Shown in pieces: positions 16,460 through 24,545 of a stretch of 64,000 nucleotides of DNA. This DNA is from Hyphomicrobiales bacterium (lineage in GTDB: Bacteria > Pseudomonadota > Alphaproteobacteria > Rhizobiales > Rhizobiaceae): contig UEIF01000052.1 of the NCBI GenBank assembly GCA_900468805.1, forward strand, positions 1 through 64,000, given 5' to 3'. The notes under the pieces were generated by a model that saw only the letters and a list, made by a program, of their open reading frames with translations, was not told the DNA's origin and ran no database searches. The position numbers were made by a program, and so were the translations under genes. Each line of letters starts with the position of its first letter. Within the stretch, counting starts at the first letter, position 1.

Positions 16460-16882
16460 ATGTCGGAAGAGTTCTACACTGCTGAACAGGCGGCCGAACG
16501 CCTGAAACTGCACCCGAAGACCGTGCTGCGGCTCATCCGCGAAGAGCGTTTGCGCGCCACGCGCATCGGCAAATCCTACCGCATTCTGCGCTCCGACCTC
16601 GAAGCCTTTGCCGGTGTCAGCAACAGCACCCCGGCCCCGCAGGCCGAGGTCTATGTCACCAGCGTGGTCGAGGTGCCCGATCTCTCCGCCGAAATGTCGA
16701 ACCGCCTGACGGTGCTGATACAGGCCATGCTGATCTCGCGGCATCGCCGTCCGCACACCATGCAGTTCAACGCCGCCTATGACGCGGAACGGCGGCTCCA
16801 GAAATTCATCCTCATCGGCACGCCGTCGGATACGGCGGAACTGTTGAACAGCCTGGACGCTTATCTGAAGGCGCTCAGTTAA
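16460..16882 (+). CDS. Helix-turn-helix (excisionase/MerR-like fold) DNA-binding protein
   Basis: A 140-residue protein. Residues about 5-55 form an HTH_17-type domain (YTAEQAAERLKLHPKTVLRL, RIGKSYRILRSDLEAF). The C-terminal 80 residues are an uncharacterised domain (VYVTSVVEVPDLSAEMSNRL, MQFNAAYDAERRLQKFILIG) that may sense a ligand or dimerise. It is followed 19 bases later by a DUF4180 gene, a common pairing. Although the HTH type occurs in phage excisionases, no phage gene is near, and the protein is longer than an Xis. A chromosomal regulator is more likely. Confidence 0.85.
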   Translation: MSEEFYTAEQAAERLKLHPKTVLRLIREERLRATRIGKSYRILRSDLEAFAGVSNSTPAPQAEVYVTSVVEVPDLSAEMSNRLTVLIQAMLISRHRRPHTMQFNAAYDAERRLQKFILIGTPSDTAELLNSLDAYLKALS

Positions 16883-16901
16883 AGACCAGAAAGGACATTC
16901 C

Positions 16902-17282
16902 GTGAGCAATGACATCAGGCTCTCGCACGGCTTTCGTGTGCTGCTCCGCAATCCCGATGGCAGGCCGTTATCGGCTGAAAGCGGCATCAACGATCTGATC
17001 GGCCACGCGCTCGGCGAAGCCGTCGATTGGGTGGTGCTGCCGGTCGCTCGCCTTCCCGAGGGTTTCCTGACGCTCCGCTCGGGCATTGCAGGTGCTGCGA
17101 TCCAGAAATTCGTCAACTACCGCGTTCGCATCGCCATCATCGGCGGGATCGATTCGGAGCTTGCCGGCAGCAACGCGCTGCAAAGCTTCATTCTTGAAGC
17201 CAATCGCGGCACCACCTGCTGGTTTCTCGATACGATGGAAGAGTTCGAGGCCAGGCTTTCGGCCTTCAGCACTCCGGCCTAA
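16902..17282 (+). CDS. DUF4180 domain protein
   Basis: A 126-residue protein matching the DUF4180 layout: VDWVVLPVARLPEGFLTLRS, AGAAIQKFVNYRVRIAIIGG, and the tail SFILEANRGTTCWFLDTMEE. The fold resembles small regulatory or STAS-like alpha/beta proteins; no enzymatic motif is visible. It is co-directional with the HTH gene just upstream and probably translated from the same message. Biological role unknown. Confidence 0.85.
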   Translation: MSNDIRLSHGFRVLLRNPDGRPLSAESGINDLIGHALGEAVDWVVLPVARLPEGFLTLRSGIAGAAIQKFVNYRVRIAIIGGIDSELAGSNALQSFILEANRGTTCWFLDTMEEFEARLSAFSTPA

Positions 17283-17323
17283 CCCACCGATTCCTCTCGA
17301 TAATGCCGGATCCCGCAACAGCC

Positions 17324-18316
17324 TTACGCCACGGCATGTTCAACCTGTGCACCATCCCACCATTTCACAACCCTGAGCGCCCGCAGCGTCACCCAGCGCG
17401 AGGGCTCGCCCTCGCCGTCGTCCATCACGAACCAAGCCCTGCCGGAGGCGCGCCAGTCAAGCGGCCAGCGTCCATCCTCCAAACGCCGGGAATGGAGGTA
17501 TGTGATTGCCTCCTTGAGTCGCGGATCAGGCGCTGTACCCGTGAACAAGGTGGAAGCGCGAAAGTAATCGAGCGCCCGCAACACATCGAAGCGCCAGCGG
17601 TTCGGATGCAGGAACTGCATGAACTTCTCGTCGACCGGTTCGCCGGTGCTGAGCCGCCGTATCAGGTGCCGCGCCAGCAGATACTCCTCTCCCGACCGTC
17701 TTGCCTCGCGCGATTGCTCCGTGCCGCCGGTTGCCCGCTCATATTCCAGAAGTCCTTCCAGCACATTGATCGTCGTGTGGAAGGACGAGCGCATCGAGCC
17801 ATTCGCCCGCTCGCAGTTCCAGCCGCCATCCGCCTGCCGCTCACCGAGCAATCTTTCCACGATGGGCGAGACATCGACCCCGAAATAGGCGCCGTCGCCA
17901 ACCGTGCGGCCGTTGATGCATTCCTCGACCTCGCCCTCCCAGAAGGGCTGCCCGCCCTCGTCCCAGCGGCAATTGGCGCCGATGAGCGCGATGGTTCTCT
18001 TTGCGCTTTCGGAGCGCGGATCGAGGCCGAATTCGCGAAGCTGCGTCAGCGAAAAATTCGTCGCCGTCCAGGGCTGGCCGGTCGCCTTCCATTCCTCGCG
18101 CGTGAAATCGCTGGGCAGGAAGGAGCCGCCAGCCCACTGCCCATCGGCATCCTGATAGGACAGAAGCTCTGCACCCCAGCCTTCCCGCTCGACCTTCCGC
18201 CGCTCGAAAGACCATATGGGCTCCGGCTCATCGAGCAGATCGCGCATCACCTGCCAGCGGATGGCAGGGTCGGAGGCGAGCAGCCAATCGATCACGAATG
18301 TCTCCGATGGCGGCAT
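17324..18316 (-). CDS. Squalene cyclase/prenyltransferase-like alpha-toroid protein
   Basis: A 330-residue protein starting MPPSETFVIDWLLASDPAIR at 18316. It shows repeated helical units with the QW-like motifs DADGQWAGG, RQADGGWNCE and RRLEDGRWPLDW, as in (alpha/alpha)6 toroid enzymes. The DXDD motif of class II terpene cyclases is not visible, and the length is about half of a true squalene-hopene cyclase. A terpene cyclase role is therefore doubtful; a carbohydrate- or lipid-binding role is possible. It is divergent from the LysR gene at 18503. Confidence 0.8.
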   Translation of the reverse strand: MPPSETFVIDWLLASDPAIRWQVMRDLLDEPEPIWSFERRKVEREGWGAELLSYQDADGQWAGGSFLPSDFTREEWKATGQPWTATNFSLTQLREFGLDPRSESAKRTIALIGANCRWDEGGQPFWEGEVEECINGRTVGDGAYFGVDVSPIVERLLGERQADGGWNCERANGSMRSSFHTTINVLEGLLEYERATGGTEQSREARRSGEEYLLARHLIRRLSTGEPVDEKFMQFLHPNRWRFDVLRALDYFRASTLFTGTAPDPRLKEAITYLHSRRLEDGRWPLDWRASGRAWFVMDDGEGEPSRWVTLRALRVVKWWDGAQVEHAVA

Positions 18317-18502
18317 CAGCAAGTCTCCCTGTCGCTTGCAAATACGGGGCGCAGTTTGGCCAAGCATGTGTCTGCCGTCAATTGCGAGGCTCGGCGCATG
18401 AGGTGGCGCCATCGGCCACGGCCAAGCGGAGACTCCCTCTTCGCCCTGCCGCCTGATATAGGCAGGGAGTGCCCATCCTTGCCGGGGAGTACGGAGCCCG
18501 CG

Positions 18503-19426
18503 ATGAACCCACGACAATTGAAAACCTTTCTTGCGGTCGTAAGGCACGGCAATTTCACCCGCGCCGCCAGCGAGGCAAACCTCGCCCAGTCGAGCCTCAG
18601 CGACCAGATGCAGGTGCTGGAAGAGCAATTGGGCGTCCAGCTTTTCGAGCGTTCCCGGCAGGGTGTGACCCTGACACCGGCTGGCGATACGCTGAGGGCC
18701 TATGCCGAGGAGATCCTTGCGCTGAATGACGAGGCGAAAGCGGCGATCCGTGCAGCCGCCGGCCTTGGCGAGCAGATGCTTGCGATCGGCACGCTCGAAA
18801 CCATTGCGGCGGAAAAGCTCGCGCCCTTTCTGTCGCGGTTTCGCGAGATCCATGCCGATATCGGCCTGACGCTGAAGATCGGCGGCAGCGGTGAAGTGCA
18901 GCGGCGTCTGGAAGACGGCTCGATCGATATCGCCTTCACATTCGATCGCGGTGAACTGGACGAGAGGTTCGTGACCCGTCTGGTCTCGCACGAACCGCTG
19001 GTACTGATTGCAGGCCGCAATTCCGCAGCCACGCCGCCGAAAAGCCTTGCAGACCTGAGCCACCTGCCCTTCATCGCCACGGAAACCGGTTGCGTCTATC
19101 GTCGCCTCTTCGATACCGCCTTCGCCGAAGCAGGCATTGCGAGACCCGATATCATCACCCGGGTCGACAGCATCCAGACGATCATCCGCCTCGTTGCATC
19201 CGGCGCCGGCTACGGTCTCGTCCCGCGTCTGGCCGTCACTCCGGTTGCGGAGCGCGCCGATGTCGTGGAGCTTCCCTGGCCGGGCGATTCGCCCACGGCC
19301 TCGCTGATCATGCTGTGGCGGCGCCGGCGTGTGCAGCCGCCGGCGCTCTCCCTGTTGCTCGCTTCGGCGGGCGAGGATCTGCGGCCGGTCAGACCAGCCG
19401 ATGCCCGCCTTCGACGTGCAGGATAG
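18503..19426 (+). CDS. LysR family transcriptional regulator
   Basis: A 307-residue protein. The start MNPRQLKTFLAVVRHGNFTR at 18503 gives the canonical N-terminal HTH; a frame continues upstream but lacks features. ASEANLAQSSLSDQMQVLEE is the recognition-helix region, and the substrate-binding domain follows (about 90-295). The 3' end overlaps the convergent SDR gene by 38 bases, encoding an Arg-rich tail. It may regulate the divergent toroid-protein gene or the adjacent SDR gene. Effector unknown. Confidence 0.92.
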   Translation: MNPRQLKTFLAVVRHGNFTRAASEANLAQSSLSDQMQVLEEQLGVQLFERSRQGVTLTPAGDTLRAYAEEILALNDEAKAAIRAAAGLGEQMLAIGTLETIAAEKLAPFLSRFREIHADIGLTLKIGGSGEVQRRLEDGSIDIAFTFDRGELDERFVTRLVSHEPLVLIAGRNSAATPPKSLADLSHLPFIATETGCVYRRLFDTAFAEAGIARPDIITRVDSIQTIIRLVASGAGYGLVPRLAVTPVAERADVVELPWPGDSPTASLIMLWRRRRVQPPALSLLLASAGEDLRPVRPADARLRRAG

Positions 19427-20126
19427 TGCCTGTCGTAAAGCCGTTGCCGATCAGGAAGCGGATCGCATCGGCAATATCCTCGGGCCGGCCGACACGACCC
19501 GCCGGCAGGCGCTTGGCCATCGCTTCCAGCGTCGCCTGCTTGGCGTCGCCCGCAACGAAACTCCAGATCGGCGTATCCACCCATCCCGGCGATACCGCGT
19601 TGACGCGCAGCGGCGCAAGCTCCACGGCAAGCGCCCGCACCAGCCCTTCCAGCGCCGCATTGACGGCTGCAACAACCGAACCCCGCGCCGCCGGCCGGTA
19701 GGCCGCCACGCCTGACGTATAGGTGATCGAGCCCGATGGCGGCAGGCACGGCGCGCCGTATTTGGCAAGCAGCAGCGGCCCGTAGAATTTGCTCTCGACG
19801 ACCCGCTGAGCCGCCGAAAGCTGCAGATCCGGCAGAAGCTGGTAAGCCCCCTCGATATCCGCGGCCGTGCTGACAATGTGATCGATAGGCCCGCAATCGT
19901 GGAAGAAGGCCGCAATCTCCTTCTCCCGCGTGAGATCGAGCACGGCGGTCTTAAGATCAGCAGGATCGCCAAGCTCTCGCCGCGCCGCCTCAAGCCTCTC
20001 CGCACTGCGCCCGGCAATCGTCACCCGCGCCCCTTCGGCCAGCAGCCTGCGCGCCAGCGCCAGCCCCATGCCGGAACTGCCGCCCACGATGATAATCTCG
20101 GCGCCTTCTATTTTGATGTCCGTCAT
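19389..20126 (-). CDS. SDR-family protein lacking the catalytic Tyr and Lys
   Basis: A 245-residue Rossmann protein with the cofactor motif VGGSSGMGLALARRLL and the usual C-terminal RVNAVSPGWVDTPIW. In the catalytic region the expected YxxxK is read as VAAVN inside GSVVAAVNAALEG. Aligned by the conserved Ser (TSG) and the AALEGL helix, Tyr is replaced by Val and Lys by Asn. It may bind NAD(P) without classic dehydrogenase chemistry, or use other residues. It is convergent with and overlaps the LysR gene by 38 bases. Confidence 0.87.
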   Translation of the reverse strand: MTDIKIEGAEIIIVGGSSGMGLALARRLLAEGARVTIAGRSAERLEAARRELGDPADLKTAVLDLTREKEIAAFFHDCGPIDHIVSTAADIEGAYQLLPDLQLSAAQRVVESKFYGPLLLAKYGAPCLPPSGSITYTSGVAAYRPAARGSVVAAVNAALEGLVRALAVELAPLRVNAVSPGWVDTPIWSFVAGDAKQATLEAMAKRLPAGRVGRPEDIADAIRFLIGNGFTTGTILHVEGGHRLV

Positions 20127-20170
20127 CTGCCTCTCCTTCTTGGCTGGAGAGCAGATGCCTTACACCGGGC

Positions 20171-20214
20171 CGGAAGAAAAACGGAAGAAACCGATGGTGC
20201 CATCGGTTCTTCCG
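20171..20214. repeat. Palindromic repeat, left copy flanking chrBA
   Basis: A 44-base element containing CGGAAGAAAAACGGAAGAA followed by a near-perfect hairpin (ACCGATGG-TG-CCATCGGT, extended by GGAAGAA/TTCTTCC). A second copy in the same orientation is at 22630-22672, with only a few differences and a one-base gap. The two copies bracket the chrBA operon. This one could also terminate chrA transcripts. Confidence 0.8.
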
Positions 20215-20245
20215 ATGATGCGGCCGCCGGCAAGCCGGCGATGCC

Positions 20246-21643
20246 TCAGGCAGGCCAGAGCATTCCGGCCACTGCGCAGCCGAGCAGCACCGGAATGACC
20301 GCCACCCTGAACCGGAAGATCGCGATGGCTGCCGCAAGGCTCAGCAACAGCGACGGCAGCGACAGCGACGTCCAGACAGGCAGCTCGATGGAGAAAGGTC
20401 CAAGGCTGTGAATCTCCGCGCTCCGGAACAGGAAGTGCAGGCCGAACCAGATCGCCAGATTGAGGATGACGCCGACCACGGCCGCAGTTATGGCCGTCAT
20501 CGCGCCTGCAAGTGCTGCATTGCCGCGCAGCTTCTCGATGAAGGGAGCGCCGAGGAAGATCCAGAGAAAACAGGGAATGAAGGTCACCCATGTCGTCAGG
20601 ATGGCGGCAAGCGTGGCTGCGGTGATCGGATTCAGGCTGCCGGGATCACGATAGGCCCCCATGAAGCCGACGAACTGGAGAACCATGATCAACGGGCCGG
20701 GCGTCGTTTCCGCCATGCCCAACCCATCGAGCATTTCGTTGGGCTTCAGCCATCCGAAACGCTGGACGGCCTCCTGCGCGACATAGGCAAGCACGGCGTA
20801 AGCGCCGCCGAAAGTCACCATCGCCATCTTGCTGAAGAACACGCCGATCTGCGTGAAGATATCGCCGGGTCCGAGGAAGAGATAGAGCAGCAGAAGCGGC
20901 AGCAGCCAGAGCGCCAGTAGCACCGACGAGATCCTCAGCGACCAGCGCAGGTTCGGCCGCGCATGATCAGGTATATCTTCCCCGAGCAGCGCGTCAGCGT
21001 CGGACAGCATCGCGCCGCCGGCTGCCTTGTGCCCGCCATTGCCCTGGAACAGGCGGGTACCTGATTTCGATCCCAGGAATCCGATGATGGCGGCGACCAG
21101 GATGATCACAGGAAAAGGCACATGCAGGACGAAGATCGCCAGGAAGGCGGCTGCCGCGATCCCGATCATCGCCCTGTTCTTCAGCGCGCGGCCGCCGACC
21201 CTGACGACCGCTTGAATGACGACGGCTAGCACGGCGGCCTTCAGGCCGAAGAACAGGCCCTCGACGGCATCGACGCTGCCGAGGGTCACGTAGAGGTAGC
21301 TCAAGGCCAGGATGGACAGGAAGCCCGGAAGCACGAACAGGATGCCTGCGACCAGACCCCCGGCGGTCCGATGCATCAGCCAGCCGATATAGATGGCGAG
21401 CTGCTGCGCCTCCGGTCCCGGAAGCAGCATGCAATAGTTCAGCGCATGCAGGAAGCGCTGCTCGCCGATCCACTTCTTCTCATCGACGACGATGCGATGC
21501 ATGACGGCGATCTGCCCGGCCGGTCCGCCGAAGCTGAGCGCGGCGACCCGCAGCCAGACGCGAAAAGCCTCGCCGAAGGTAACGCCATGCGGGTTAGGCG
21601 ACGCCCCGGTATCGGGCGTCGCATGCGTGACGGCACTGTTCAC
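20246..21643 (-). CDS. chrA: Chromate efflux transporter ChrA
   Basis: A 465-residue CHR-family protein of the long two-domain type. It starts with GTG at 21643, one base after the chrB stop. The first CHR half has LSFGGPAGQIAVMHR and YCMLLPGPEAQQLAIYIGW. The second half has VTFGGAYAVLAYVAQEAV and MAETTPGPLIMVLQFVGF. About ten to twelve membrane helices are expected. It exports chromate from the cytoplasm, lowering intracellular Cr(VI). Translation is coupled to chrB. Confidence 0.95.
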   Translation of the reverse strand: MNSAVTHATPDTGASPNPHGVTFGEAFRVWLRVAALSFGGPAGQIAVMHRIVVDEKKWIGEQRFLHALNYCMLLPGPEAQQLAIYIGWLMHRTAGGLVAGILFVLPGFLSILALSYLYVTLGSVDAVEGLFFGLKAAVLAVVIQAVVRVGGRALKNRAMIGIAAAAFLAIFVLHVPFPVIILVAAIIGFLGSKSGTRLFQGNGGHKAAGGAMLSDADALLGEDIPDHARPNLRWSLRISSVLLALWLLPLLLLYLFLGPGDIFTQIGVFFSKMAMVTFGGAYAVLAYVAQEAVQRFGWLKPNEMLDGLGMAETTPGPLIMVLQFVGFMGAYRDPGSLNPITAATLAAILTTWVTFIPCFLWIFLGAPFIEKLRGNAALAGAMTAITAAVVGVILNLAIWFGLHFLFRSAEIHSLGPFSIELPVWTSLSLPSLLLSLAAAIAIFRFRVAVIPVLLGCAVAGMLWPA

Positions 21644-21644
21644 G

Positions 21645-22460
21645 TCAGCCTCCCTTTTTCGCGGAAGGCCAGTTGTGCGTTTCGTCTGTGGCATCGCGGC
21701 ACCAGCGATAGAAGGCATCGTAGAGCAGCATGCCGGCATCCAGTTGCTTGAGGTCGTCGACGAACATGCGCGACAGGCCGAGCGAAGCAGCCAGCAACCC
21801 GGCGACTTCAGGGGCGAGGTCCGGCCGGGCGGTGTCGGCGCCACGAACGATCGTTGCGAGCCTCGACATCGGCCCCGAAGCAAGGCCGAATTCCTCGATC
21901 ATCACATCGAAGGTGCAGAGCTCGCCGCGGTGACTCCAGAAGACCTCCTCGATATCGAAGGGCATGGCGCTGAAGCGATCGCCAACCAGCAAGACGTCGG
22001 ACGTCGGCACGAAGAGAAAAACCGCGGAGGGATCGACGAAGCGCCGGATGAGCCACGGACAGGCGATGCGGTCGATCTTCGGACGCGCACGCGTGACCCA
22101 CACGGTCCGTCCCTGCCGGTCGCGCGGCGGCAGCCTGTCGACGGGCACGGCCGTCCCGCCCGAGCCTGTCCAGGCTTCGAAGCCGCCTTCCAGCACCTCC
22201 GCCGCTCCCCCGGCATGCCGGATATGGGCGGCGACCCCATGGCTGAGCTTGCCGCCCGCCTGGCAGACGACGACCACCGGCCCGGCGAAACCGGCTGCCC
22301 ATTCGTCGATATTGGTGTGGGATTTACGGATCGAGCCCGGCACGAGTCGCGGATCGCGGGCGAAATCATCGTCGACGCGCACATCGACGATGACAGGCGC
22401 ATTGGGTGTGCCGACGATACGGTTCAATTTGTCTGAAGATATTTCGAGAAATGATGGCAT
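21645..22460 (-). CDS. chrB: Rhodanese-ChrB fusion chromate resistance protein
   Basis: A 271-residue protein from the ATG at 22460, preceded by GGAGG. Residues about 8-105 are a rhodanese-like domain with VIVDVRVDDDFARDPRLVPG and the active-site-type loop VVVCQAGGKLSHGVA, with Cys at the expected position. Residues about 120-265 are the ChrB C-terminal domain (WVTRARPKIDRIACPWLIRR, FSAMPFDIEEVFWSHRGELC). ChrB proteins are associated with chromate sensing and resistance; the fused rhodanese suggests sulfur or thiol chemistry. It is the first gene of the chrBA operon. Confidence 0.92.
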   Translation of the reverse strand: MPSFLEISSDKLNRIVGTPNAPVIVDVRVDDDFARDPRLVPGSIRKSHTNIDEWAAGFAGPVVVVCQAGGKLSHGVAAHIRHAGGAAEVLEGGFEAWTGSGGTAVPVDRLPPRDRQGRTVWVTRARPKIDRIACPWLIRRFVDPSAVFLFVPTSDVLLVGDRFSAMPFDIEEVFWSHRGELCTFDVMIEEFGLASGPMSRLATIVRGADTARPDLAPEVAGLLAASLGLSRMFVDDLKQLDAGMLLYDAFYRWCRDATDETHNWPSAKKGG

Positions 22461-22629
22461 GACGCGTCCTCCGGTGTTCGGTTTCATGGACGCGATTCTT
22501 CGGCATGTCGCCTCGTGGGGTGATCGCAACCCCATATGATTTTTATGCGCGCCGTCGTTTTTCATGTCAAGCTGCGGAAGGTTCATGTCTTCTGCGATAT
22601 TGTTCCGCCGGACATCAGCGCGTTGCTGG

Positions 22630-22672
22630 CGGAAGAAAAACGGAAGAACCGATGGCGCCATCAGATTCTCCG
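22630..22672. repeat. Palindromic repeat, right copy flanking chrBA
   Basis: The second copy of the 20171-20214 element. It has the same CGGAAGAAAAACGGAAGAA leader, followed by CCGATGGCGCCATCAGATTCTCCG, a less perfect hairpin. It lies 170 bases upstream of chrB and 91 bases upstream of the COQ7-like gene, same orientation as the first copy. Confidence 0.8.
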
Positions 22673-22762
22673 AAATACGCCTCATGGGGTTTGCCCAGCC
22701 ATTGACGATCGCGGCGGTCGTATTGCCTATTGCAAACAGGGGAAGCTGGGGCCGTATGCATC

Positions 22763-23362
22763 ATGGACAATCTGCCTGATACCGTCAGCAAGCGCGACCC
22801 GGCCGTCACCGTCAGGCGTATTCTCAAGGTCAATCACGCCGGCGAATTCGGCGCTATCCGCATCTACGGGGCGCAGATCTGGATGGCCCGCCGGCTGTTT
22901 CCGGATATCGTGCCGGCGCTACGAGACATGCGGGAAGACGAGATCAGGCATTGCCGCCTGTTTCGCGAGGCCATGCCCGCGAGGAGCGCCAGGCCGTGCC
23001 GTGTGATGGCCTTCTGGAGCCTCGGCGGTTTTGTGCTCGGTTTTCTGACGACGCTCGGAGGGCGCAACATGGTCTGGATCTGCACCGAGGCGGTAGAAAG
23101 CACCGTTCATCGCCATCTGGAAGAACAGCTAGCCTTCCTTGAGACCAGAGACCAGGAGCTTCACGCCCTGATCGCTTCGATCCAGGATGAGGAACTGGCG
23201 CATCTGCGCGAGGCCGAGGAAAAGCAGACGGCGCACGGGATCAGCCACGCGCTGCTTCTGCCCATCATCGGTGCGCTCACCGATCTCATGATCTGGCTTT
23301 CGACCTGGGGAGATTCGAGCTGGATGCGCGCTGAAATCGCGCGGCCCGCGCGGAATGCCTAA
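22763..23362 (+). CDS. coq7: Demethoxyubiquinone hydroxylase (COQ7/Coq7-like)
   Basis: A 199-residue protein from the ATG at 22763. It has the COQ7 diiron pattern: VNHAGEFGAIRIYGAQ (first Glu), MREDEIRHCRLF (ExxH), WICTEAVESTVHRHLEEQL, and IQDEELAHLREAEE (second ExxH). A hydrophobic stretch FWSLGGFVLGFLTTLGG anchors it to the membrane. It hydroxylates demethoxyubiquinone, the penultimate ring step of ubiquinone synthesis. The last coding part (GDSSWMRAEIAR) recurs at 24488-24525 beyond the following gene. Confidence 0.93.
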   Translation: MDNLPDTVSKRDPAVTVRRILKVNHAGEFGAIRIYGAQIWMARRLFPDIVPALRDMREDEIRHCRLFREAMPARSARPCRVMAFWSLGGFVLGFLTTLGGRNMVWICTEAVESTVHRHLEEQLAFLETRDQELHALIASIQDEELAHLREAEEKQTAHGISHALLLPIIGALTDLMIWLSTWGDSSWMRAEIARPARNA

Positions 23363-23519
23363 ATCGCCAGCATCAAACAAGTGACACGGAAAATGCGTCG
23401 GATTCCCAAATCCGTTAAAGCAGCTTTCTGTCACTAACGCCGACACACTCAAGATCCTATTTTCGTTGTGTTTTTTGGCTATGTTCTCATTTTTTACCAG
23501 CAATGCTGTGGGAGGAAAT

Positions 23520-24455
23520 ATGGATGATTACCCGCTGATCGGCCAAGCCCTATCAACTACTTTGAATAACGACATCGAGTTTATCTTAAATCATGCAATG
23601 CCCGGAAAATTCAGCGAATTAGCCACAGCAGGAGATAGTTCCGGCGCCATTGGATTGGTTGATGAAACACAACAATATGCGGGATCCTTCAAATACAGAG
23701 GAGCCGTGCTCGGAGTGAGCAAACATCCCCAAGGCGTCGTCGCTTGTGGCTCCGGAAACTTTCCAATTGCGGTAGGCCTGGCGGCCTCTAAACTTGGAAT
23801 TCCAGCGATATTGGTGATACCCGAGGATGCACCTGTTTCCAAAAGAGAGTTGGCTCGCAATTCGGATTCTGAAGTTTTGTTCGTTCCGAGGACTGACTTT
23901 GCTGACGTTGCGGAACGGCTAGCGAAGGCCCGTGGTTTGCCGTTGCTACATCCGTTCCGTGATGCAACCATGCTGATTGGCAGTTGCTCCCTTGGTGTTG
24001 AACTTGCCCGTACCATTCAAGCGAGTGGATCACCTGATGATGCCATTGTTGTCGCTTGTGGCGGCGGCGGACTGGCGGCAGGAACCGCATTGGGAATTAG
24101 GCTCAGTGGATTAAAGAACGAGATTTACGTGGCTGAACCAAAGAACTATCCGCGTTTGCAAGCCGCAATCACTGTGTCTCATCCGGTCGAGATCACTCCT
24201 CAGGGGCAAACAATTTGTGATGCTTTGCGGGCAACTGAGATCGGTGCACTTTCATTTCAGATTATCGAGAAAATCGGGGTACGCACTCTGCTATCGTCAG
24301 ACAATGCAGTTCTTGAAGCACAAGCGCGACTGCGGCGTGAATGTGACGTAATCGCAGAACCAAGCGGAGCATTGGCGTTGGCGGCGCTCTTCGAAAACGA
24401 GCTTCCGAAACGGCATAGCAAATTCTGGGTCATTGTATGCGGCGGTAACGTCTAA
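23520..24455 (+). CDS. PLP-dependent threonine/serine dehydratase-like enzyme (fold type II)
   Basis: A 311-residue enzyme from the ATG at 23520 with a strong GGAGGA site. The PLP lysine lies in GSFKYRGAVLGV, followed by CGSGNFPIAVGLAASKLG (cofactor/carboxylate loop). The phosphate-binding glycine loop is VACGGGGLAAGTALG, and EPSGALALAAL matches the C-terminal serine position. It resembles threonine dehydratase or serine racemase catalytic domains without an ACT domain. The gene is visibly AT-richer than both neighbours and lies between two copies of the coq7 3' end, so it was probably acquired. Substrate not determined. Confidence 0.88.
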   Translation: MDDYPLIGQALSTTLNNDIEFILNHAMPGKFSELATAGDSSGAIGLVDETQQYAGSFKYRGAVLGVSKHPQGVVACGSGNFPIAVGLAASKLGIPAILVIPEDAPVSKRELARNSDSEVLFVPRTDFADVAERLAKARGLPLLHPFRDATMLIGSCSLGVELARTIQASGSPDDAIVVACGGGGLAAGTALGIRLSGLKNEIYVAEPKNYPRLQAAITVSHPVEITPQGQTICDALRATEIGALSFQIIEKIGVRTLLSSDNAVLEAQARLRRECDVIAEPSGALALAALFENELPKRHSKFWVIVCGGNV

Positions 24456-24487
24456 TTTGAATCAGAGAAATTCAGGATGTTTCTGAG

Positions 24488-24525
24488 GGGAGACTCGAGC
24501 TGGATGCGCGCCGAAATGGCGCGCT
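24488..24525 (+). repeat. Duplicate of the coq7 3' end (right boundary of second insert)
   Basis: This 38-base stretch matches the coq7 3' coding end (starting near 23307) at all but three positions. It encodes GDSSWMRAEMAR, against GDSSWMRAEIAR in the intact gene. The frame then continues as SKKAWPT rather than ending. Three silent or conservative changes indicate an older displaced gene end, not a recent copy. It marks the right edge of the 23.4-24.5 kb insert. Confidence 0.85.
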
Positions 24526-24545
24526 CCAAAAAAGCCTGGCCTACA

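Noticed and set aside
16460-16882. Excisionase-like HTH as a sign of a prophage
   Set aside because: No integrase, capsid or repressor is nearby, and the protein has an extra C-terminal domain and a DUF4180 partner, typical of chromosomal regulators.
17303-18502. Plus-strand frame upstream of the LysR gene giving a 707-residue protein
   Set aside because: The added 400 residues are antisense to the toroid-protein gene and have no homology-like features; the LysR N-terminus starts at 18503.
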